This document shows, in pieces, positions 7,743-16,164 of a stretch of 64,000 bases of DNA. The translations under genes were made by a program, and so were the position numbers. Source of the DNA: Flavobacterium sp. SLB02 (lineage in GTDB: Bacteria; Bacteroidota; Bacteroidia; Flavobacteriales; Flavobacteriaceae); the NCBI RefSeq assembly GCF_009664855.1, contig NZ_CP045928.1, positions 4,170,508 through 4,234,507 of the forward strand, in the 5' to 3' direction. The stretch's first letter is position 1. Each line of letters begins with the position of its first letter. Below the pieces are notes generated by a model. The model made no database searches, was not told the origin of the DNA, and saw nothing but the letters and a program-made list of their open reading frames with translations.

Positions 7743-9503
7743 ATGTTCATGAATTCAAAAATTACTTTAATATCAGTTTTATTTCTACTTCTTTCAGGCA
7801 TTTTTTCTGGTGCTCATGCCCAATCTATGCTGGATACGCCAATGTCTGTTCAGGCAGATAAAAAACCATTGGGCAGTATTTTAGGTGTAATGGAGCAAAA
7901 AGGAAATTTTAGATTTGCTTATTATAGTAAACTGGTTGCAAAAGATAGTCTGGTAAGCATTCATGCTGATGAGTCTACCATAAAAGAAGTGCTCGATCAA
8001 TTATTAAAAAACCGATATGAATATAAAGAATCAAAGGGGTTTATTATTCTGCGTTATGCCCCTTTGGAACTGGCACTTGTATTAGAAAAAAACAGCGTTG
8101 TGGGCGACTATCAGGTTGTAAATGGCTACATCATGGATGTACAAGCCAACAAACGTATCGAAAATGCCAGTGTTTACGAAAGGAATGCTTTACAGTCTAC
8201 ACTTACAGATAAGGAAGGTTTTTTTGAACTAAAACTAAAAAACATACCACAAAGCATAGAACTCACTGTTGTAAAGGAAAACTATAAAACCATAACAACC
8301 ATTTTCCTGTCGGAAATTAAGATCCAGATGGGCGCCCGAAAATCAAATGAAGATTACCTCGACGGTGATTTCTCTGCAGTGGAAAGATCGGGAATTGGCC
8401 GTTTTTTTATTTCATCCAGACAAAAAATACAATCCCTGAACCTTGGAGGTCTTATATCCGAAGTTCCCGTACAAGCTTCTTTAATCCCGAGCCTGAGTAC
8501 GCGCGGTATGATGAATTCGCAAATTAACAGCAGTTTTTCTTTAAACTTATTAGGAGGATATACCGGCGGGGTTCGCGGTCTGGAAATGGCCGGACTCTAT
8601 AATATCAACCGTATGAATGTTCACGCACTTCAAATGGCCGGTCTATTCAACACCGTGGGAGGATCTGTAAAAGGAGTTCAGTTAGCCGGAATCTATAACA
8701 ATGTATTTGGAGATCTTAACGGTTTGCAAATGAGCGGAATTCATAACAGTGTAAAAGGTTCGCAGATAGGTTTGCAAATGTCCGGTATTTATAATCATGT
8801 TCAGATGGATGCTAAAGGGATCCAGATGGCCGCTATTTATAATAATGTAAATGGTACTCAAAACGGATTGCAAATTTCAGGTATTTATAATGCCGGACAT
8901 CAAAAAGTTCGTGGTATGCAAATTGCCGCATTAAATTATGCCAAAGAATTAGACGGAGTTCAGATTGGGTTAGTGAACATCACGGGCTCGCCATCAGGTT
9001 ATAGTTTTGGATTATTAAACTTTAAAAAAGATGGTTACCAAAAATTTAGTGTGACACGTAATGAAATTTCGGATATAAATTTAGCCATAAAAACAGGAGA
9101 TAATAAACTCTACATTATTTTGATGGCTGGAAAAAGCGAACGAAGTGACGAAGAAAAACTAACTTCTTTTGGATTTGGATTAGGAAAAAATATCCCATTA
9201 GCAAATCGCCTTAATTATAATCCCGAAATCAGCATTCAATATCTTTATTTAGGAAATTGGGACCGATATAATTTTGTCTATAAATTCGATTCTCCCTTTA
9301 CCTTTCGCATTTTCAAAGGTGTAGCACTATCTGCCGGACCTTCTTTTAATCTTTATTGCTCTGAAAGAAGAGATAAAAATAGTCCGGATATCAATAATTC
9401 TACTTTTGTTGAGAATCGAACCAAACGTTATAATGTCATAAGAGATAATGGCAACGCAATAACAGGCTGGGTGGGCTGGAGTTTTGGTTTAACCTTATTT
9501 TAA
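7743..9503 (+). CDS. STN / carboxypeptidase-regulatory-like protein with LA_2272-type surface repeats
   Basis: A 586-residue secreted protein. A signal peptide is followed by an STN-like domain at about 40-105 (LGSILGVMEQKGNFRFAYYSK), the module by which TonB receptors touch FecR proteins. Next comes a carboxypeptidase-regulatory-like beta domain at about 125-195 (NGYIMDVQANKRIENASVYE). Residues of about 275-430 hold eight or so repeats of about 21 residues built on GLQMSGIYNxV, as in LA_2272-type surface proteins, and the C terminus looks like beta strands. There is no TonB plug or barrel. Position directly after sigma/FecR suggests it is the signalling partner or regulated output. ATG 7749 is an alternative start. 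Confidence 0.75.
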   Translation: MFMNSKITLISVLFLLLSGIFSGAHAQSMLDTPMSVQADKKPLGSILGVMEQKGNFRFAYYSKLVAKDSLVSIHADESTIKEVLDQLLKNRYEYKESKGFIILRYAPLELALVLEKNSVVGDYQVVNGYIMDVQANKRIENASVYERNALQSTLTDKEGFFELKLKNIPQSIELTVVKENYKTITTIFLSEIKIQMGARKSNEDYLDGDFSAVERSGIGRFFISSRQKIQSLNLGGLISEVPVQASLIPSLSTRGMMNSQINSSFSLNLLGGYTGGVRGLEMAGLYNINRMNVHALQMAGLFNTVGGSVKGVQLAGIYNNVFGDLNGLQMSGIHNSVKGSQIGLQMSGIYNHVQMDAKGIQMAAIYNNVNGTQNGLQISGIYNAGHQKVRGMQIAALNYAKELDGVQIGLVNITGSPSGYSFGLLNFKKDGYQKFSVTRNEISDINLAIKTGDNKLYIILMAGKSERSDEEKLTSFGFGLGKNIPLANRLNYNPEISIQYLYLGNWDRYNFVYKFDSPFTFRIFKGVALSAGPSFNLYCSERRDKNSPDINNSTFVENRTKRYNVIRDNGNAITGWVGWSFGLTLF

Positions 9504-9599
9504 TACCCACAATCAACAGACATTCAAAACATTACCAAAAAGCAACTAAAATTGTGAATATCTATTTCAGGAATTAAGGGTTTATTTTCCGGTAAAATC

Positions 9600-9607
9600 T
9601 ATCTTTG
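9600..9607 (+). promoter_or_regulatory. Candidate -7 box of the DUF4494 gene
   Basis: TATCTTTG matches TAnnTTTG 22 bases before the ATG. A clear -33 TTG is not visible at the ideal spacing. Confidence 0.45.
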
Positions 9608-9629
9608 GCATCCTTAAAAATTAATAGAG

Positions 9630-10172
9630 ATGAGCGCAACTTGGTACGAATGCAAAGTAAAATATAGAAAGACTGACGAAACCGGAGGACAAAAAGTTTT
9701 AACCGAACCTTATTTGGTTGATGCTTTATCCTATACCGAAGCAGAAAAAAGAATCAATGAAGAGATGGCGGCTTATATTAGTGAAGAATTTAAAATCACG
9801 AATATAAAAGTGGCAAATTATGCCGAAATTCATCCTTTTGAAAATGCAGATCGTTGGTTTAAATCGAAAGTTTCTTTAATGGCCTATGACGAAGAAAGCG
9901 GTAAAGAAAGAAAATCGAATATGTATTTGTTAGTGCAGGCAAATGATGTAAGAGAAGCTTACGACAATACACTTCATGTAATGCAAAGCACAATGGGAGA
10001 ATATTCTATCCCGGCGGTTTCTGAGTCTCCAATTATGGATGTTTTCCCTTATTTCAGCGGTGAAGAAAGCGAAACCGAACAATTAGAAAGATTCAACAAG
10101 CTAAAAGCTTCCAGACCTGTCGAAGTTGAAAAAATCGACCACATGGAATTTGAAGAGGCATTAGAGGAATAA
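9630..10172 (+). CDS. DUF4494 domain protein
   Basis: A 180-residue soluble protein beginning MSATWYECKVKYRKTDETG, with the strand-helix pattern and Trp/Tyr positions of the Bacteroidota DUF4494 family. The second half (ADRWFKSKVSLMAYDEESGKERKSN) looks like a repeat of the first half's strand layout. The C terminus is acidic (MEFEEALEE). Function is unknown in the family. It has its own promoter and appears monocistronic. Confidence 0.85.
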   Translation: MSATWYECKVKYRKTDETGGQKVLTEPYLVDALSYTEAEKRINEEMAAYISEEFKITNIKVANYAEIHPFENADRWFKSKVSLMAYDEESGKERKSNMYLLVQANDVREAYDNTLHVMQSTMGEYSIPAVSESPIMDVFPYFSGEESETEQLERFNKLKASRPVEVEKIDHMEFEEALEE

Positions 10173-10216
10173 TTTTTTTATATTTAAACTCTATAAGAAC
10201 TTCTTAATTATTTTTT

Positions 10217-10654
10217 ATGAAAATTCCAAAATCATCACAGGATTTAATTGAAGAGATTTATATATGTGTTGATTTAAGTGAAAAATTAGGAGATTTAAGA
10301 ATTAGACAACTCTATAAAATACTAAATAAAGTTTCAGATGAAATAATTATTCAAGGTGTAATACAAATTTTTGAAAATAAAAACAGAAACAATACTTTAT
10401 ATCTTGACCAACTATATGCTGGACAAATTTTAACTCAAATTAATCCAAAATCTACGATAGATTTAAAATTAATTTTAGACAAAACTTTAGATAACTGGAA
10501 TAAAAGTATAAGTAATTTGCCTTATTGGCTTTTAAATAATTACACTAAAGAAACCCTAAAGAATGAACTTCTTACAATTTCAAACCATCCATTAAAATCT
10601 AATGAGAAAGATAATGCAGAGACAATGATCTGGTGGATTGAGCAAGTTAAATAA
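10217..10654 (+). CDS. Hypothetical protein, immunity-protein-like size and fold
   Basis: A 145-residue protein, all-helical in appearance and very AT-rich in codons, with no signal peptide. I do not recognise a family. It is followed nine bases later by a rho-independent terminator. Small stand-alone helical proteins of this kind are often immunity proteins or antitoxin-like in Bacteroidota, but nothing in the sequence proves that. Confidence 0.6.
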   Translation: MKIPKSSQDLIEEIYICVDLSEKLGDLRIRQLYKILNKVSDEIIIQGVIQIFENKNRNNTLYLDQLYAGQILTQINPKSTIDLKLILDKTLDNWNKSISNLPYWLLNNYTKETLKNELLTISNHPLKSNEKDNAETMIWWIEQVK

Positions 10655-10662
10655 ATAACACG

Positions 10663-10692
10663 AAAAGCTTCAGAGAAATCTGGAGTTTTTTT
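10663..10692 (+). terminator. Terminator (recurrent GAAA-loop family)
   Basis: AAAAGCTTCAGA-GAAA-TCTGGAGTTTTT: the stem includes two G-U wobbles and ends in a T run. It follows the 145-residue hypothetical gene. Confidence 0.8.
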
Positions 10693-10787
10693 ATTTTGTA
10701 ACATTTAAGAGAATAAACTGTCTTATTCGAAATTCAAAATAAATTATATATTAGCCTTACCATTAACCAATTACAAACCAAATCTTC

Positions 10788-12317
10788 ATGACCAAAAAAA
10801 CTCTAATCCTGATTGGGTTTATCCTTCTAAAATTTGTTTTGCAATATGTACTAATAAGTCCTCAATACGATTTGCAACGCGATGAATATTTACACCTCGA
10901 CCAGGCACATCATTTGGCCTGGGGCTATTTATCGGTTCCGCCTGTAACCTCCTGGATTTCGTATATTATTTTTTCATTAGGTAATGGTGTATTTTGGGTC
11001 CGGTTCTTTCCTGCCCTTTTTGGTGCTTTGACACTTTTAATAGTTTGGAAAACCATTGAATCTTTAAAAGGCAATTTATATGCACTAATTTTAGGTGCAA
11101 CCTGTATCGTATTTTCGTCATTGTTGCGAATTAATATGCTCTATCAACCCAACTCTCTAGATGTATTATGCTGGACAGGATTCTATTATGTGATCATTCA
11201 ATACTTTTCGAGCCAAAAACCTAAATGGCTTTTTATAGGTGCTATCGTTTTTGCTTTTGGTTTTTTAAACAAATACAACATTCTGTTCTTATTAATTGGC
11301 CTCTTACCTGCCTTATTATTATCGAGTCAGAGAAAAGTATTTGTAGAGAAAAAACTTTATTTGGCCCTGATTACAGGATTGCTCTTAATACTGCCAAACA
11401 TTTTCTGGCAATACAACAATCATTTTCCTATTGTACATCATATGAAAGAATTGTCAGCAACACAATTGATCAATGTAGATCGAACAGGATTTCTAAAAGA
11501 ACAAGTCTTGTTTTTTATTGGTTCTTTCTTTGTTATCATCGCGGCTTTATATGCTTTGCTATTTTACAAACCTTTTGCCAGATTCAAATTCTTTTTTGCA
11601 TCGCTGATTTTTACACTTGTCATCTTTATGTATTTTAAGGCCAAAGCCTATTATGCTATTGGGCTATATCCTGTTTATATTGCTTTTGGAGCTGTTTTTC
11701 TTTCGCAAATATTGCAAACAGGCTGGAAACGGTATTTAAAACCGGTGTTTATTATTATTCCGCTATTGTTTTTTATACCAATGTACAATCTGTCTTTCCC
11801 CAATAAAAGCCCGGAATATTTTATAAAAAATCCTGAGAAATATAAAAAGTTAGGAATGCTTCGCTGGGAAGACGGAAAAGATCACGATTTACCACAAGAT
11901 TTTGCCGACATGCTGGGATGGAAAGAACTGGCCCGAAAAACAGATTCTCTTTATGCTTTGATCCCAAACAAAAAAGAAACGATTGTACTTTGCGACAATT
12001 ACGGACAAGCAGGTGCCGTCAATTATTATACTAAAAAAGGGATAAAAGCCGTTTCGTTTAATGCTGATTATGTCAATTGGTTTGATCTTAACATTCAGTA
12101 CAAAAACCTGATCAGAATTAAAAACCACGAAGAAAACAGTACCGAGTTTCAGGAAACTGGTCCGTTTTTTCAATCCTCAGCAATTGCCGGCGAAATAACC
12201 AATAAATACGCTCGCGAATACAAAACGACCATTTTTGTTTTTACCAATGCTAAAATCAATATTAATAAAAGAATTGAAGCTGAGATAAAAGAAGAGAAAA
12301 ATTATATCAAAGAATAA
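10788..12317 (+). CDS. Glycosyltransferase family 39-like membrane protein
   Basis: A 509-residue protein with about ten hydrophobic segments across residues 5-330, followed by a soluble C-terminal domain. The first loop carries the acidic signature QYDLQRDEYLHLDQAHHLAWGYLSVPP, as in ArnT/PMT-type GT39 enzymes, which transfer sugars from polyprenyl-phosphate donors outside the membrane. The acidic pair in that loop is the expected catalytic site. The acceptor is unknown. The gene stands apart from any sugar-synthesis cluster, ten bases ahead of a small unknown gene. Confidence 0.82.
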   Translation: MTKKTLILIGFILLKFVLQYVLISPQYDLQRDEYLHLDQAHHLAWGYLSVPPVTSWISYIIFSLGNGVFWVRFFPALFGALTLLIVWKTIESLKGNLYALILGATCIVFSSLLRINMLYQPNSLDVLCWTGFYYVIIQYFSSQKPKWLFIGAIVFAFGFLNKYNILFLLIGLLPALLLSSQRKVFVEKKLYLALITGLLLILPNIFWQYNNHFPIVHHMKELSATQLINVDRTGFLKEQVLFFIGSFFVIIAALYALLFYKPFARFKFFFASLIFTLVIFMYFKAKAYYAIGLYPVYIAFGAVFLSQILQTGWKRYLKPVFIIIPLLFFIPMYNLSFPNKSPEYFIKNPEKYKKLGMLRWEDGKDHDLPQDFADMLGWKELARKTDSLYALIPNKKETIVLCDNYGQAGAVNYYTKKGIKAVSFNADYVNWFDLNIQYKNLIRIKNHEENSTEFQETGPFFQSSAIAGEITNKYAREYKTTIFVFTNAKININKRIEAEIKEEKNYIKE

Positions 12318-12326
12318 TAAGATCCT

Positions 12327-12620
12327 ATGTTAGATTTTTATAGTATAAAAGACGAGCAAATTACTCCAAATTCTCCAACAGGACTTGAATTTATTGGTCA
12401 AATTGACGATAATACATTTCGTAATTTAAAGACTAAAGGAATTATTGATAAATGTTATGATTATTACTCAGACTTTAGATGGAACTCTAAAACAATATTG
12501 CAAATTCGTCAAAATAGTACAAAATCGTCGATACAAGAAGATACAGACATAAAACAATTAAACGAATTACTTGACCTTGCAGAAAACAGAAAAAGCGGTA
12601 TTATTGCTTTTGCAGATTAA
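12327..12620 (+). CDS. Hypothetical 97-residue protein
   Basis: A small acidic protein (MLDFYSIKDEQ ... KSGIIAFAD) with no signal peptide or known motif. It starts ten bases after the glycosyltransferase stop and so may be co-transcribed. Codon use resembles the surrounding genes. Its compact polar make-up is compatible with an immunity-type protein, but this is only an impression. Confidence 0.55.
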   Translation: MLDFYSIKDEQITPNSPTGLEFIGQIDDNTFRNLKTKGIIDKCYDYYSDFRWNSKTILQIRQNSTKSSIQEDTDIKQLNELLDLAENRKSGIIAFAD

Positions 12621-12668
12621 TAGTTGAATCAAGATTGGTAATCAATTGTATCCTGACAAATTATAATA

Positions 12669-13193
12669 ATGACAGACTTTACTACTATTGAATATTTAAA
12701 AAACGGCAATCAAAAACAACAACAGGCATTTGAAATCTTAACTCAAAATAAGGTTTTATTAAACCTCGCCGAATTCGACCCAATTTTGGTTGGAACAATT
12801 CCCATTAACATTGATATTGAAAATAGCGATCTGGATATTATTTGCCATTGGAAAAACAAAACTGATTTTACAGAAAAACTAAATTCAGTTTTCAGCAAAG
12901 AAAATGAATTTACCCTCAGAGAATCAATCATAAACGATAAGGAATCTATTATTGCAAACTTCAAAATAAATGATTTTGAAATTGAAGTATTTGGACAAAA
13001 CACACCAACCAAAAATCAAAACGGATACAAACACATGATCATTGAACATGAAATTTTACAATCAAAAGGTGAAAATTTTAGATTAGAGATTATCAAGCTC
13101 AAACAAAATGGCTACAAAACCGAGCCTGCCTTTGCATTTTTATTAGGCTTAAAAGGAGATCCTTACGTAGAATTATTAAACTATAAAATGTAA
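12669..13193 (+). CDS. DUF4269 nucleotidyltransferase-like protein
   Basis: A 174-residue protein matching the DUF4269 layout. The segment DPILVGTIPINIDIENSDLDIIC resembles the GS/GT-x(n)-DxD core of nucleotidyltransferase folds, with NSDLDI supplying the paired Asp. The end (EPAFAFLLGLKGDPYVELL) is family-like. An enzymatic role in nucleotide or amino-group modification is inferred from the fold only. It appears monocistronic; AT-rich sequence follows before the fMet tRNA promoter. Confidence 0.8.
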   Translation: MTDFTTIEYLKNGNQKQQQAFEILTQNKVLLNLAEFDPILVGTIPINIDIENSDLDIICHWKNKTDFTEKLNSVFSKENEFTLRESIINDKESIIANFKINDFEIEVFGQNTPTKNQNGYKHMIIEHEILQSKGENFRLEIIKLKQNGYKTEPAFAFLLGLKGDPYVELLNYKM

Positions 13194-13277
13194 GCTTTAC
13201 ATTCTACGTATTTAAACAACTCTATTTTAAACATTTACAATAAAAAAGCCTCAATTTAAAAATAATTCACAATTTTC

Positions 13278-13308
13278 TTTGCATAACCGTATTTAGTGCT
13301 TATCTTTG
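13278..13308 (+). promoter_or_regulatory. Promoter of the initiator tRNA
   Basis: TTTG at 13278-13281, a 19-base spacer and TATCTTTG at 13301-13308 form a full match to the Bacteroidota -33/-7 promoter, 13 bases ahead of the tRNA. Confidence 0.85.
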
Positions 13309-13320
13309 CACCCGAAACAT

Positions 13321-13393
13321 CGCGGGATAGAGCAGTAGGCAGCTCGTCGGGCTCATAACCCGAAGGTCACAGGTTCGAGTCCTGTTCCCGCTA
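13321..13393 (+). tRNA. Initiator tRNA-fMet (anticodon CAT)
   Basis: The anticodon stem-loop TCGGG-CTCATAA-CCCGA carries anticodon CAT flanked by the three G-C pairs that mark initiator tRNAs. The acceptor stem has an unpaired first position (C1 opposite T72), another initiator feature. The T arm is ACAGGTTCGAGTCCTGT. It has its own promoter and a terminator immediately after. CCA is not encoded. Confidence 0.93.
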
Positions 13394-13400
13394 CTAAGAG

Positions 13401-13432
13401 AAAAAGCTTCAGAGAAATCTGGAGCTTTTTTT
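13401..13432 (+). terminator. Terminator of tRNA-fMet (recurrent GAAA-loop family)
   Basis: AAAAAGCTTCAGA-GAAA-TCTGGAGCTTTTTTT, seven bases after the tRNA end. Confidence 0.9.
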
Positions 13433-13477
13433 ATGGAATAAATTTCAGCTCGCCAGTCTTATATCCGCCGCGGCGGA

Positions 13478-13504
13478 CACAGGTTCGAGTCCTGTTCCCG
13501 CTAC
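13478..13504 (+). repeat. Duplicated 3' end of tRNA-fMet
   Basis: These 27 bases (T arm plus 3' acceptor strand) are identical to 13368-13394 inside the tRNA, exactly 110 bases upstream. They are again followed by a GAAA-loop hairpin. The rest of the tRNA is absent, so this copy cannot fold as a tRNA. The spacer contains the GC-rich palindrome CCGCCGCGGCGG. Confidence 0.9.
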
Positions 13505-13510
13505 CAAGAC

Positions 13511-13541
13511 AAAAGCTTCAGAGAAATCTGAACCTTTTTTT
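13511..13541 (+). terminator. Second terminator copy after the tRNA 3'-end duplicate
   Basis: AAAAGCTTCAGA-GAAA-TCTGAACCTTTTTTT: the same family as at 13401 but with one stem mismatch. It was evidently duplicated together with the tRNA 3' end. Confidence 0.6.
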
Positions 13542-13794
13542 GTTTCTCCAAATTATTTCTTTTGATGTTTTCATACTCGTTACGTTCGCGAGTGAGATGC
13601 TTGCACCAGCAGTTATATTTTGCCTTTGCCTATCTAAATCATTTTTTCTATTTACTTGCTTTTTACTGTGATAAATTGCAGGTTTTCAAACCTAGATTCT
13701 AAGGCCAATAAAAATATTTAAAAAAAGATGCTTTTTTGAGGTAACAATTAAACTAGTAATGTATCAAAAGATAAACTTTAAAAAATTAAATGTC

Positions 13795-14631
13795 ATGAAA
13801 ACAAAATCTATTTTAATTATTGCATTTATCCTTCTTATCTCAAAATCTGCCTTTTCTCAAACTGCTTTTAAGGTAGATGTAAAAGGAAAAGGAGCTCCTG
13901 TCTTGTTGTTCCCTGGTTTTGGCTGTACAGGAGAAGTATGGAATGAAACAGTAGCCGAACTTTCTAAAAATTACGAATGCCACATTTTTACTTTTGCAGG
14001 ATTTGGTAATGTTCCCCCAATTGAAGGACCTTGGCTATCCACCATAAAAGATCAAGTCATTTTTTATGTAAAAAGCAAAAAAATAAAAAATGCGGTCTTA
14101 ATTGGCCATAGTCTCGGAGGAACTTTAAGTTTGTGGCTAGCATCTGAAGAAACTAATTTATTTAAACAGTTAATTCTCGTTGATGCTTTACCTGCAAGTG
14201 CCGCTTTAATGATTCCTAATTACAAAGGCGAAGCTATTCCTTACGATAATCCGCAGAGTAAAATGATGCTGACTATGGATCAAAATGATTTTAATGCAAT
14301 GAACTTACAATTAACCTCTTACATATGTCTAAACAAAGAAAAACAAAAAACAATCAATGATTGGATGAATAGTACCGATAGAAAAACCTATGTTTATGGT
14401 TATATTGATATGCTTAATTTAGACCTGAGAAAAGAAATTTCCAAAATCAAAATTCCAGTAGTAATTTTAGCTGCAACAAATCCAGATCTTACTACCGTTC
14501 AAAAGACATATAAAGACCAGTATGAAAATCTGCCATCTGCTAAGATTCTGTATGCATCAAAAGCAGCGCATTTTATAATGTACGATCAGCCGGAATGGTT
14601 TATAGAAAATGTAAAATCAGAATTAAGATAA
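13795..14631 (+). CDS. Secreted alpha/beta-hydrolase
   Basis: From the ATG at 13795 the protein is 278 residues with a signal peptide (MKTKSILIIAFILLISKSAFSQ). The frame's earlier ATG at 13759 would place 12 residues before it. The alpha/beta-hydrolase core shows an oxyanion-type FPGFGCTG loop, the nucleophile elbow GHSLGG, an Asp around ILAATNPDLTT and a late His in KAAHFIMYDQPEWF. These enzymes hydrolyse esters, amides or similar bonds; the substrate is unknown. It is directly followed by a sigma-factor gene (one base between stop and GTG), so it is probably the first gene of that operon. Confidence 0.85.
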   Translation: MKTKSILIIAFILLISKSAFSQTAFKVDVKGKGAPVLLFPGFGCTGEVWNETVAELSKNYECHIFTFAGFGNVPPIEGPWLSTIKDQVIFYVKSKKIKNAVLIGHSLGGTLSLWLASEETNLFKQLILVDALPASAALMIPNYKGEAIPYDNPQSKMMLTMDQNDFNAMNLQLTSYICLNKEKQKTINDWMNSTDRKTYVYGYIDMLNLDLRKEISKIKIPVVILAATNPDLTTVQKTYKDQYENLPSAKILYASKAAHFIMYDQPEWFIENVKSELR

Positions 14632-14632
14632 C

Positions 14633-15127
14633 GTGACCGAAAAAGAACAATTCAACGAGATCTACTACAAGCATTACAATAAAGTGTTTCGTTTGTGCAA
14701 GGGTTATTTTTGTGGAGATGTTGCATTGGCCTCTGATGCGACACAGGAAATCTTCATCAAAGTCTGGGAGAAACTAGACACTTTCCGAAACGACTCGAGT
14801 ATCAGCACTTGGGTTTATAGGATAGCAGTAAACACGTGCCTTCTTTATTTAAGAAAATCATCTTCAAGAAAAGAAATCAGAACTGACATCCTGCCTCAGA
14901 CTGTTTCAGAGACCTATTCGAGCGAAAAAGACGAGCAGCTTCGACAAATGTATCAATGTATACAAAAGCTTGAAGAAACAAATAAAATGATAATCCTGAT
15001 GACTTTAGATGGTGTAGAATATCAGGAAATTTCAGAAGTAATCGGGATTACCGAAGAAACACTTCGTGTTAGAATCCACCGAATCAAAAAAAGTTTAACT
15101 CAATGTGTACAAAATGAAAACATTTGA
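14633..15127 (+). CDS. ECF sigma-70 factor
   Basis: A 164-residue sigma factor with a GTG start one base after the hydrolase stop. Region 2 is DATQEIFIKVWEKLDTFRND followed by ISTWVYRIAVNTCL; region 4 is YQEISEVIGITEETLRVRIHRIKK (helix-turn-helix). It overlaps the next gene, whose product has two pairs of membrane helices and is probably its regulator. It differs from the FecI-like sigma at 6169 and lacks a FecR partner. Confidence 0.88.
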   Translation: MTEKEQFNEIYYKHYNKVFRLCKGYFCGDVALASDATQEIFIKVWEKLDTFRNDSSISTWVYRIAVNTCLLYLRKSSSRKEIRTDILPQTVSETYSSEKDEQLRQMYQCIQKLEETNKMIILMTLDGVEYQEISEVIGITEETLRVRIHRIKKSLTQCVQNENI

Positions 15128-15683
15128 AGAATTACAAAATATTTGGGATCAGCAGACAGAATCTGATAAAAAACCAACAGCCACTGAAATCATTAAAAAA
15201 GCAGATGCAAATAATAAGAAAATTAAGCGCAGCCATTTTTGGACCAAAGTAATTTTAAGTCTGACCTCATTAGTACTGATCGCTTATTATATTTGGGTAG
15301 GCGCTTACACACAAACACTGTTTAGTTTTGGATTATGCATCATGATTACAATGCTTCTTATACGTATAGCCTTAGAATGGATTAGCGCGAAAAAGTTAGA
15401 GAGATTAAAAACCGATGTCAACTTAATTGAATATAGCAAACTGGCTCATCAGTTTTATGAATGGCGAAAAAAAATACATTACATTTTCACACCCATTATT
15501 TATCTGACTTATATCATTGGTTTCACATTGCTTTTACCTGTTTTTAAAGACAATTTCTCAAGAGGTTTTTATCTTTACATCCTCTTAAGTGGCTATGTTT
15601 TTTTATTAATCTTTGGATTATTTATGGTAAGAATAATCAAAAAGGAAATAAAGCTTTTAAATTTCTTAAAAAATATTTCTTAA
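15114..15683 (+). CDS. Membrane partner (putative anti-sigma) of the ECF sigma factor
   Basis: A protein of about 189 residues starting at the ATG at 15114, inside the sigma gene's last codons; an ATG nine bases earlier is possible. A 45-residue polar N terminus (FEELQNIWDQQTESDKKP) precedes four hydrophobic helices (WTKVILSLTSLVLIAYYIWV, LFSFGLCIMITMLLI, YIFTPIIYLTYIIGFTL, GFYLYILLSGYVFLLIFGLF). The layout, a short cytoplasmic tail with membrane helices and overlap with a sigma gene, is typical of Bacteroidota anti-sigma-like proteins. No named domain was recognised. Confidence 0.75.
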   Translation: MKTFEELQNIWDQQTESDKKPTATEIIKKADANNKKIKRSHFWTKVILSLTSLVLIAYYIWVGAYTQTLFSFGLCIMITMLLIRIALEWISAKKLERLKTDVNLIEYSKLAHQFYEWRKKIHYIFTPIIYLTYIIGFTLLLPVFKDNFSRGFYLYILLSGYVFLLIFGLFMVRIIKKEIKLLNFLKNIS

Positions 15684-15692
15684 AATAAAAAA

Positions 15693-15891
15693 ATGATATC
15701 ACAGCAAATATCTAGTATTTAGAGAAGATAGTTTTAATCTGACTCCTATCCGAGGAGGAACCACTTCTTTTAACGGTTGTTCAAACGGTTGGATTTGTTG
15801 TGGAGACAGGACTAAAGGATCTTTTGCATATTGTACACCAGCTCCGCCTCCTGGGCCAATAGAACCGGTTCCTCCTACCGCACCTTTGTAG
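15693..15891 (+). pseudogene. Broken Cys-rich small peptide gene (GG motif, four Cys)
   Basis: A frame open from 15697 to the TAG at 15891 has no ATG, GTG or TTG start. Its product would read ...FREDSFNLTPIRGG, then a Cys-rich part (FNGCSNGWICCGDRTK, FAYC) and a Pro-rich tail. An ATG at 15693, nine bases after the anti-sigma stop, gives only MISQQISSI before a stop. One extra base near 15715-15722 would separate the two, so they look like one frameshifted small gene. The GG followed by a Cys/Ser/Thr-rich segment resembles a double-glycine leader peptide. It could also be chance coding potential. Confidence 0.4.
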
Positions 15892-16164
15892 ACTATAGAT
15901 TTAGATTTGACATAATTCTAAAATTACTAAAAAATAAATAGACTTCCTCGGCAAAAAACCACGAACTATTTAGCTTGAAAATATAATTTAAGTTTTATGA
16001 AAACCTAGGTTTGAAACTTTTCTTTCCCGAAGCGCAACTTTGGGAAAGAATAACAAAAAGATTACTTTTTTTCTAAATAAAAATATTAATTTGCTTAATA
16101 GTTTATTATTCTATCAATGAAGCATACTGAAATTTAAAATTACTATTATTTTTAAAAAATTATC

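Noticed and set aside
8682..8873. Minus-strand frame inside the STN/LA_2272 repeat gene
   Set aside because: Its own repeats are the mirror of the GLQMSGIYN repeats on the plus strand; it has no start context or family.
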